Position numbers and translations under genes: made by a program. The notes under the pieces were generated by a model. That model had not been told where the DNA came from, ran no database searches, and saw only the letters and a program-made list of their open reading frames with translations. This document shows positions 7,073-12,851 of a stretch of DNA of 12,851 nt, in pieces; position 1 is the first letter of the stretch, and each line of letters opens with the position of its first letter. Source of the stretch: Gammaproteobacteria bacterium (lineage in GTDB: Bacteria; Pseudomonadota; Gammaproteobacteria; Pseudomonadales; Cellvibrionaceae); NCBI GenBank assembly GCA_021151625.1, contig JAGKWY010000104.1, forward strand, positions 1 to 12,851. The letters run 5' to 3'.

Positions 7073-10000
7073 TTAACCCACAAATACCCGCGCGTTGCGG
7101 AACAAACGCAACCAGGCGCCATCATCTTTCCAGTCATCCGGTTTCCAGGAGTTGCTCACTGCGCGGAATACACGCTCGGGGTGCGGCATCATGATGGTGA
7201 CGCGACCGTCTTTGCTGGCAACACTGGTGATACCCAGCGGCGAACCATTCGGGTTAGCCGGATAGGTTTCAGTAGCTTGCAGACTGTTGTCGATAAAACG
7301 CATCGCAACCGTGCCGCTCTCGTTACACACTTTCAATGCATCGGCATTGGCAAATTCAGCATAACCTTCACCGTGTGCAACCGCCACAGGCATATGCGAA
7401 CCTGTCATACCTTTAAACAGTACAGATGACGATTCTTGCACTTGAACCAAACTGAAACGCGCTTCAAATTGTTCAGAAAGATTGCGCACAAAACGCGGCC
7501 AGTGATCAGCACCCGGGATCAGGTTTTTCAGGTTGGACATCATCTGGCAACCGTTACAAACACCCAAGCTGAAAGTATCGTTACGATGGAAGAATCGTTC
7601 AAATTCATCGCGCACTTTGTTGTTGAACAAAATGGTTTTTGACCAGCCTTCACCCGCGCCTAATACGTCGCCGTAAGAGAAACCACCACAGGCTACCAAG
7701 CCTTTGAATTGCTCCAGAGATACACGACCGGAAAGCAAATCACTCATGTGTACATCAACGGCTTTGAAGCCAGCGCGGTCAAATGCCGCTGCCATTTCCA
7801 CGTGACCGTTAACACCTTGCTCGCGCAACACGGCGATAGAAGGACGCACACCAGTATTGATGAAAGGTGCTGCAACATCATCATTTTGATCGTAGCTCAG
7901 CTTCACACTCAAACCGGGGTTTGGTTTGGTAATCGCAGCAAATTCTTGTTCAGCACAGGCAGGGTTATCGCGCAGTGACTGAATGCGATAACTGGTTTCG
8001 CTCCACAGCGCTTGCAATTGCGCGCGTGGTTGATCGAACACTACTTTGTCGTTTGCGCTAATGCTCAATGAATCATTCGCGTTCAAGCCGCCAATTACAT
8101 TCACTTTCAAGCCAGCATCAGCAAAACGCTTTTGCACCGCAGCAGATTGCGCGCGTGTAACTTGCACCACTGCACCGGCCTCTTCGTTAAACAACGCCGC
8201 GAGCGAATCTGCACCCAAGCCATCCAGATTAATACTTACACCTGTATGACCGGCGAACGCCATTTCTGCAACGGTGGCGAACAAACCTCCATCAGAGCGA
8301 TCGTGGTAGGCAAGCAATTCATTTGCCGCAAGACTTGCTTGCATTGCGTTAAAGAAATTTTTGAGTTGATCGGCAGAATCCAGATCCGCAGGGGTTTGGC
8401 CGAGCTGATTGTAAACCTGCGCGAGGATCGAACCGCCGAGACGGTTTTTGCCGTTGCCCAAATCAATCAGGATTAAATCGGTATCGCCCTTGTCGGTTCT
8501 GAGTTGTGGAGTCAGAGTTTGACGCACATCGACTACCGGTGAGAATGCAGAAATTACCAATGACAGCGGTGCAGTTACCGCCTTGTTTTCACCGCCATCT
8601 TTCCACGCGGTGCGCATGGACATGGAATCTTTTCCAACTGGAATAGTAATTCCCAGCGCTGGGCACAACTCCATACCCACTGCTTGCACTGTGCGATAAA
8701 GTTTTTCTTCTTCACCTCTATGGCCAGCAGCGCACATCCAGTTAGCAGACAGTTTTACATCAGACAATTTTGCGATACGAGTTGCTGCGATATTGGTAAT
8801 CGCTTCTGCAATTGCCATACGGCCAGACGCGGGTGCATCCAACAATGCAACCGGTGTGCGCTCGCCCATGCTCATGGCTTCACCCGCATAGGAGTCGTAA
8901 CTAATGGTAGTTACCGCAACGTCAGCAACCGGAACTTGCCATGGGCCAACCATTTGATCGCGTGCAACCATACCGGTTACCGAACGGTCACCGATGGTGA
9001 TCAGGAAGTTTTTACTCGCTACAGCCGGGTGTTTAAGGACACGTTCTGCTGCATCTTTTAATTCAATTCCAGCGGTGCTGAATTCAGATGTTTTTGCATT
9101 GTGCTTTTCAGCAACGCGATGCATTTTTGGCGGCTTGCCAAACAATACTGACATCGGCAAATCAACCGGTTTTGCATCGAAGTGTTTGTCGTTAACCAGC
9201 AAATGTTTTTCGTCAGTCGCTTCACCGACAACAGCGTACGCGGCGCGCTCACGTTGGCAAATCGCTTCAAAGCGAGGCAAATCTGCCGGTGCGATTGCCA
9301 GTACATAACGCTCTTGCGATTCGTTACACCAAATCGCCAATGGGCTCATGCTCGGCTCATCATTCGGTACATTGCGCAGTTCAAATTTACCGCCGGTACC
9401 GCCATCTTTTACCAATTCAGGGAAGGCATTGGAAAGACCACCTGCACCTACATCGTGAATAAAGGCGATTGGGTTTTTATCGCCTAATTGCCAACAAGCG
9501 TCGATCACTTCCTGACAGCGGCGTTCCATTTCCGGGTTTTGACGTTGTACTGAAGCAAAATCCAGATCTTCTGACGAAGAACCGGAAGTCATAGAAGATG
9601 CAGCACCGCCACCGAGGCCGATCAACATCGCCGGGCCACCGAGTACTACCAGCTTGGTGCCCGCACCGAACGGCGGCTTTTCGATATGTTCAGTTTTGAT
9701 ATTGCCGTAACCACCCGCCAACATAATTGGCTTGTGATAGCCGCGACGCTCGCCGTCGAAGTTTTCCTCGAAGGTACGGAAGTAACCGCAGATATTTGGA
9801 CGACCGAATTCGTTGTTAAACGCAGCACCACCGATGGGGCCTTCGATCATGATATCCAGCGCGTTTACGATACGGTTTGGCTTGCCATAATTCTCTTCCC
9901 ACGGTTGTTCGAAACCGGGGATTTGCAAGTTGGATACAGTAAAACCATTCAACCCGACTTTAGGTTTGGAGCCGCGACCTACTGCGCCTTCGTCACGGAT

Positions 10001-10939
10001 CTCACCACCAGCACCAGTACCCGCACCTGAGAACGGAGAAATGGCCGTTGGGTGGTTGTGGGTTTCAACCTTCATCAATATGTGAATTGGTTGCTGGGTG
10101 TATTCGTAAGCTTTGGTTTCCGGGTTCGGGTAGAAGCGCCCTGCTTCATGGCCAACCATTACGGCGGCGTTATCGGCATAGGCTGAAAGCACATCTTCGC
10201 CGCCCACTTCATTGGTGTTTTTGATCATCTTGAACAGACTGCGTTGCTGCTCTTCGCCATCAATGGTCCATGATGCATTGAAAATTTTGTGACGACAGTG
10301 TTCAGAGTTTGCTTGGGCAAACATCATCAACTCTACATCAATGGGGTTGCGGCCAAGAGTGGTAAAGCTTTCTACCAAATAATCGATTTCATCTTCCGCC
10401 AAGGCCAAACCGAGGGATTTGTTGGCATCAGCCAAGGCAGCGCGACCGCCACCCAGTATATCAACCGAGGTTTGCGCTGCTGGTTGTTGCTGGATAAACA
10501 GCTGCTCTGCGGCTTCCAAACTATCAAATACGGTTTCCACCATGCGGTCATGCAACAGTGCTGCGATAGCGGTGCGATCTGCAGCTGATGCGCCAGTTAC
10601 ATAGTAAGCAACACCGCGCTCAAGGCGCTTTACGTTTTCCAAACCGGTGTTTTTGGCAATGTCAGTTGCCTTGGAGGCCCAAGGGGAAATAGTCCCCAAA
10701 CGCGGAACCACTAAAAACAGCTCACCTTCATGGCTGGCTTCTTTCTCTACTTTAGGGCCGTAAGTCAGCAATTGCTTAAGCACTTGCTGCTGGGCATCGC
10801 TCAAGGGTGAAGAAACATTGGCAAAGTGGACAAATTCCGAGCTAACGCCAGTCACAGCGGGAATGCGTTGTTGCAAGCTGGACAGAAGTTTTTGGGTACG
10901 GAAACTGGAAAGAGCGGGAGCGCCACGCAGGATTAACAT
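7073..10939 (-). CDS. purL: Phosphoribosylformylglycinamidine (FGAM) synthase, large single-chain form
   Basis: This enzyme catalyses the fourth step of purine synthesis: FGAR, ATP and glutamine give FGAM, ADP and glutamate. The single-chain form is typical of gammaproteobacteria, and 1288 aa is the expected size. The N-terminal PurS-like domain opens MLILRGAPALSSFR. It is followed by two synthetase halves, with KVETHNHPTAISPFSGAGTG near residue 290 and HDRSDGGLFATVAEMAF further on, and a C-terminal glutamine amidotransferase with nucleophile Cys1128 (GVCNGCQMM) and the His1253/Glu1255 pair (PHPERVF). The frame also allows a Met at 10969, ten codons earlier. I prefer 10939 because the E. coli protein begins at the matching MEILRGSPALS, and a GAGG (10951-10954) precedes it, though at a long 11-base spacing; the upstream Met has no ribosome site. 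It is a single-gene unit with its own terminator. All catalytic motifs are intact. Confidence 0.98.
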   Translation of the reverse strand: MLILRGAPALSSFRTQKLLSSLQQRIPAVTGVSSEFVHFANVSSPLSDAQQQVLKQLLTYGPKVEKEASHEGELFLVVPRLGTISPWASKATDIAKNTGLENVKRLERGVAYYVTGASAADRTAIAALLHDRMVETVFDSLEAAEQLFIQQQPAAQTSVDILGGGRAALADANKSLGLALAEDEIDYLVESFTTLGRNPIDVELMMFAQANSEHCRHKIFNASWTIDGEEQQRSLFKMIKNTNEVGGEDVLSAYADNAAVMVGHEAGRFYPNPETKAYEYTQQPIHILMKVETHNHPTAISPFSGAGTGAGGEIRDEGAVGRGSKPKVGLNGFTVSNLQIPGFEQPWEENYGKPNRIVNALDIMIEGPIGGAAFNNEFGRPNICGYFRTFEENFDGERRGYHKPIMLAGGYGNIKTEHIEKPPFGAGTKLVVLGGPAMLIGLGGGAASSMTSGSSSEDLDFASVQRQNPEMERRCQEVIDACWQLGDKNPIAFIHDVGAGGLSNAFPELVKDGGTGGKFELRNVPNDEPSMSPLAIWCNESQERYVLAIAPADLPRFEAICQRERAAYAVVGEATDEKHLLVNDKHFDAKPVDLPMSVLFGKPPKMHRVAEKHNAKTSEFSTAGIELKDAAERVLKHPAVASKNFLITIGDRSVTGMVARDQMVGPWQVPVADVAVTTISYDSYAGEAMSMGERTPVALLDAPASGRMAIAEAITNIAATRIAKLSDVKLSANWMCAAGHRGEEEKLYRTVQAVGMELCPALGITIPVGKDSMSMRTAWKDGGENKAVTAPLSLVISAFSPVVDVRQTLTPQLRTDKGDTDLILIDLGNGKNRLGGSILAQVYNQLGQTPADLDSADQLKNFFNAMQASLAANELLAYHDRSDGGLFATVAEMAFAGHTGVSINLDGLGADSLAALFNEEAGAVVQVTRAQSAAVQKRFADAGLKVNVIGGLNANDSLSISANDKVVFDQPRAQLQALWSETSYRIQSLRDNPACAEQEFAAITKPNPGLSVKLSYDQNDDVAAPFINTGVRPSIAVLREQGVNGHVEMAAAFDRAGFKAVDVHMSDLLSGRVSLEQFKGLVACGGFSYGDVLGAGEGWSKTILFNNKVRDEFERFFHRNDTFSLGVCNGCQMMSNLKNLIPGADHWPRFVRNLSEQFEARFSLVQVQESSSVLFKGMTGSHMPVAVAHGEGYAEFANADALKVCNESGTVAMRFIDNSLQATETYPANPNGSPLGITSVASKDGRVTIMMPHPERVFRAVSNSWKPDDWKDDGAWLRLFRNARVFVG

Positions 10940-11007
10940 AGTGGGAAGAGCCTCGGCATGGGTGATCATGGGTGGTAATAAAGGGTAATGACAAAAGAGA
11001 GGCGCGC

Positions 11008-11013
11008 ATTGTA
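11008..11013 (-). promoter_or_regulatory. Candidate -10 box of the purL promoter
   Basis: TACAAT on the minus strand matches five of six bases of the sigma-70 -10 and lies about 70 bp before the preferred purL start. No convincing -35 is present at 16-18 bp, so an activator or an unusual promoter is possible. An imperfect dyad with GGCGC and GCGCC ends (11001-11026) spans the box. Confidence 0.38.
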
Positions 11014-11104
11014 CTGGATTTGCGCCCTGCCCGAGAGACTTTTTTCCCCTTGATCTCCCTCGCTTTGCTCCTTATTTCGACACCAGCCCCCCGGCCCGGG
11101 TATC

Positions 11105-11632
11105 TCAGCCCCTTAGCCGCTTGCGAATCCGGCTCAAGGCTACAGGGGTAACCCCCAGGTAACGCGCGATGTCCACCTGAGCAAGCCTGGAAACCAAATC
11201 TGCTTCACGCTCGCAAAACAACTGATAACGCTCCTCTACAGACAAGCACAACAACTCATACTCACGTTGTTCTTTTTTCATCGCCAGCGCGAGTAACTGT
11301 TCGCTCATTAGATTCTGTAGTTCGCTATTTACATTTACAGAATCAAGCAGCTGCGCCTTGGGTATTTCACGAACACGGCAATCTTCCAATGCAACAACTG
11401 AAAAACTGTTGGGTTTATTGGCAAACAACGCCTGCAAACTACCAATGACTTGCCCCTCACGGATAAAAGACTTAATAAATTCCTTGCCATCACGTGTTTC
11501 ATAAAAGGCCTTTACCAGCCCCTGTTCGATAAAAAATAAATTGGCAGGTTCCTGGTGCTGATGGAACAAACAAGTGCCTTTGATAATTGTTACACGCACT
11601 CCGACATCAAAAAAATAATTACTCTCTGACAT
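11105..11632 (-). CDS. Crp/Fnr-family transcriptional regulator, short form
   Basis: This 175-aa protein has an N-terminal cyclic-nucleotide-binding-type beta barrel (FFIEQGLVKAFYETRDGKEF, then REGQVIGSLQALF and VVALEDCRVREI), a central dimer helix, and a compact C-terminal helix-turn-helix (LAQVDIARYLGVTPVALSRIRKRL). It is about 35 residues shorter than E. coli Crp. The phosphate-binding cassette is degenerate: the usual Gly-Glu-Leu and Arg-Ser/Thr positions read GSL and NSF, so cAMP binding is unlikely. It has no FNR-type N-terminal cysteine cluster. The signal is therefore unknown. It is divergent from the dehydrogenase gene across 77 bp with a perfect 16-bp palindrome just upstream of its own ATG, suggesting autoregulation and control of the neighbour. 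The ribosome site is weak (no clear AGGAG before 11632), so the exact start is less certain. Confidence 0.9.
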   Translation of the reverse strand: MSESNYFFDVGVRVTIIKGTCLFHQHQEPANLFFIEQGLVKAFYETRDGKEFIKSFIREGQVIGSLQALFANKPNSFSVVALEDCRVREIPKAQLLDSVNVNSELQNLMSEQLLALAMKKEQREYELLCLSVEERYQLFCEREADLVSRLAQVDIARYLGVTPVALSRIRKRLRG

Positions 11633-11637
11633 AGTTT

Positions 11638-11653
11638 ATTAACCCAGGTTAAT
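11638..11653. promoter_or_regulatory. Perfect 16-bp palindrome, candidate operator of the Crp-like regulator
   Basis: ATTAACC-CA-GGTTAAT is a perfect inverted repeat with 7-bp arms and a 2-bp centre. It lies five bases outside the regulator's ATG within the 77-bp divergent gap. Read as ATTAA-N6-TTAAT it has the same spacing as a Crp site (TGTGA-N6-TCACA), though different half-sites, as expected for a family member with altered recognition residues. A role in binding is inferred. Confidence 0.55.
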
Positions 11654-11666
11654 GTCACACACAATT

Positions 11667-11681
11667 CACTTAGCTAAAGTG
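11667..11681. promoter_or_regulatory. Second, weaker dyad in the divergent gap
   Basis: CACTT and AAGTG flank the five bases AGCTA, about 30 bp before the dehydrogenase ATG. It is shorter than the neighbouring palindrome and unrelated to it in sequence. It could be a second regulator site or chance. Confidence 0.25.
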
Positions 11682-11709
11682 CAAGAGTCATTTAAACAGA
11701 GGAAAAATC

Positions 11710-12444
11710 ATGGATGCCAATAATCAAACCATTTTGATTACCGGTGGAACCTCCGGTATTGGCCTTGCACTGGTTAACCAGCTCAGCAAAAACAATTGCA
11801 TTTTAGTCTTAGCGAGATCTCATGAAAAAATGGAAACATTCTTTGGCTCCATCAGTAATATTCATTGTTATTGCTGTGATTTGAGCTCGCAAACAGCGGT
11901 TATGCACGCATTGGAATGCATTATCAGGGATCACCCCAATATTTCCATTGTGATTAACAATGCTGGCATTCAATACACACCTTTATTTACCGCCGATGAC
12001 TTCACACTAAAATCCATTAATGAAGAATTACAAGTTAACTTATATGCTCCATTAATAATCAGCGCCATATTAATAAAACATTGGCGACACAATAATCAGC
12101 AGTCAGCGATTGTAAATATTTCATCAGTCCTGGCAATTTTTCCTAAAACCAGCGCCGCTGTGTATTGCGCAACTAAAGCAGCGTTACATAATTTTTCACG
12201 AGCACTGAGTTATCAACTTGAAAATACCTGCACGCGCGTACACGAAGCAATATTACCGTTGGTTGACACCGCAATGACAAAGGGACGCGCAGGTAAAAAA
12301 ATATCGACACAAATGGCAGCAACAGAAATTATTGCGGGAATAAGCAGCAATAAAAAAATTATTTATGTTGGAAAAACCAAATGGATTCCATTGCTGGTGC
12401 GAATTAATCCTTCCTTTGTTGCAAATATGTTTAAAAAATATTGA
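11710..12444 (+). CDS. Short-chain dehydrogenase/reductase, DltE-like
   Basis: This 244-aa protein is a classical SDR that would reduce or oxidise a carbonyl or alcohol with NAD(P). The Rossmann glycine motif is TGGTSGIG (residues 11-18). NNAG is at 83-86, and the catalytic set is Ser139 (NISSV), Tyr152 and Lys156 (YCATK). The wording ILITGGTSGIGLALV resembles the DltE subgroup, whose physiological substrates are mostly unknown; a Ser residue at the usual basic position near the glycine motif gives no firm NAD/NADP preference. AGAGGA (11698-11703) lies six bases before the ATG. It is divergent from the Crp-like regulator and probably under its control. Its codons are clearly more AT-rich than those of trxB or purL (many AAT, ATT, AAA, TTA), which may mark a transferred gene. 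The C-terminus, ending NMFKKY, is of normal length and no membrane anchor is evident. Confidence 0.93.
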   Translation: MDANNQTILITGGTSGIGLALVNQLSKNNCILVLARSHEKMETFFGSISNIHCYCCDLSSQTAVMHALECIIRDHPNISIVINNAGIQYTPLFTADDFTLKSINEELQVNLYAPLIISAILIKHWRHNNQQSAIVNISSVLAIFPKTSAAVYCATKAALHNFSRALSYQLENTCTRVHEAILPLVDTAMTKGRAGKKISTQMAATEIIAGISSNKKIIYVGKTKWIPLLVRINPSFVANMFKKY

Positions 12445-12800
12445 ATAACAAAAACCACATCGCAAAAAATATTTTTTAAAACAAAAAAGATTGAAATATA
12501 ACCGGCACAAAATCAGCTTATAACAAAAAAATCTGAAATATTGCCGTATTTTTGTGCAGCTTTTTAACAAAAACTTACCTTTTGCCCCATTTTTACGCCC
12601 TTTTTAGCCGCAAAAATGACGTCAAATGTCACATATTTTAAGTTTTTTTCGACCGTTCGTCGGTCTTTACACTGCGTCTGAAATCCGCCGAATCCCGCGC
12701 CATTACTAGCTTTATGGCAAAAAAGGTCAATTTTTCACCGAATGACTACCCCAATCCTGATCAGAAAACAAGCTAGGCACACAAAACAAGTGGTTATACC
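12445..12800. other. AT-rich non-coding stretch with phased A/T tracts
   Basis: No reading frame with gene-like content covers these 356 bases on either strand. The left half is very AT-rich and includes a 14-bp AT palindrome (A6-TA-T6, 12464-12477). Between 12549 and 12649 runs of A or T recur roughly every 10-12 bp, a pattern that bends DNA. A GACCG-N5-CGGTC dyad follows at 12651-12665. GCACAAAA and TTTTGTGC form a wide inverted pair near 12505-12557. No clear intrinsic terminator for the dehydrogenase gene is visible, and no strong promoter could be placed. Confidence 0.6.
12651..12665. promoter_or_regulatory. GACCG-N5-CGGTC dyad
   Basis: A perfect 5-bp inverted repeat around TTCGT lies directly after a T7 tract and about 135 bp before a possible gene start. 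The GC-rich arms stand out in AT-rich surroundings. Short GACCG/CGGTC dyads are common in operators of TetR-family repressors, but no such regulator is in view. Confidence 0.3.
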
Positions 12801-12851
12801 ATGGCGTCGTATTTGCACGGGTCATTAATGGATTGGATTCGGCATGAATGC
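12801..12851 (+). CDS. Possible start of a gene running off the window edge
   Basis: An ATG at 12801 opens 17 codons (MASYLHGSLMDWIRHEC) that remain open to the last base. A poor ribosome site, AAGTGG, lies seven bases before it, and a second in-frame ATG follows at 12828. The AT-rich leader upstream fits a regulatory region. There is too little sequence to identify a product or be sure that it is coding. Confidence 0.28.
   Translation, partial: MASYLHGSLMDWIRHEC

Noticed and set aside
7181..10604. Many plus-strand frames of 60-125 codons opposite purL
   Set aside because: They are antisense to a complete, conserved gene, are rich in Cys, His and Arg as shadow frames are, and lack ribosome sites.
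11001..11026. PurR-type operator in front of purL
   Set aside because: One half (GCGCAAAT) resembles a PurR half-site, but the matching second half is absent and the dyad pairs in only about half its positions.
12253..12570. 105-codon minus-strand frame opposite the dehydrogenase end
   Set aside because: Its Phe/Cys/Asn-rich composition is what antisense AT-rich coding DNA gives, and it overlaps a well-supported gene.
12617..12634. TGACGTCA followed by TGTCACA as a Crp site
   Set aside because: The half-sites are seven bases apart rather than six and the left half does not match TGTGA.
12699..12718. GCCAT and ATGGC hairpin with a nearby A-run as a minus-strand terminator
   Set aside because: The stem is only five pairs with a ten-base loop, and the T-run would precede the stem on the strand where a terminator would be needed.

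Overview
The window looks like chromosome from a free-living gammaproteobacterium of moderate GC content. The long single-chain PurL, the gammaproteobacterial-type TrxB, the response-regulator GGDEF-EAL protein and the overall gene style fit a Cellvibrionaceae-type organism, but that placement is inferred and no 16S or other marker gene is present. No tRNA, rRNA, CRISPR array, insertion sequence or prophage gene was seen.

Layout, left to right. (1) 1-1635, plus strand: the 3' part of a receiver-GGDEF-EAL cyclic-di-GMP signalling gene, cut by the window edge. (2) 1828-2778, plus: trxB, thioredoxin reductase, closed by a perfect 17-bp bidirectional terminator shared with (3) 2852-3541, minus: a small lipoprotein resembling DUF3313. 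(4) 3837-5432, plus: a HilA-type soluble regulator (OmpR-type winged helix, FlgO/TolB-like domain, TPRs), divergent from the lipoprotein across a 295-bp gap that carries an 11-bp direct repeat spaced 40 bp apart. (5) 5529-6371, minus: a class I SAM-dependent methyltransferase. (6) 6508-6917, minus: a Phd/YefM antitoxin followed by a C-terminal scrap of a RelE/ParE-like toxin, i.e. a decayed toxin-antitoxin module. (7) 7073-10939, minus: purL, the large FGAM synthase, with a UUCG-capped terminator. (8) 11105-11632, minus: a short Crp/Fnr-family regulator. (9) 11710-12444, plus: a DltE-like short-chain dehydrogenase. Genes 8 and 9 diverge from a 77-bp gap holding a perfect 16-bp palindrome. (10) 12445-12800: an AT-rich non-coding stretch with helically phased A/T tracts and a dyad, leading to a possible gene start at 12801.

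The genes are mostly single transcription units with separate jobs: c-di-GMP turnover, thiol redox balance, purine synthesis and local regulation. The pairs with an evident regulatory relationship are Crp-like/SDR (divergent, shared palindrome) and, more tentatively, HilA-like/lipoprotein (divergent). The SDR gene and its downstream flank are visibly more AT-rich than the rest and may be a later acquisition. I do not see a convincing undescribed multi-gene system; the most testable novelties are the palindrome-controlled Crp-like/SDR pair, the orphaned antitoxin and the repeat-bearing gap before the HilA-like regulator.
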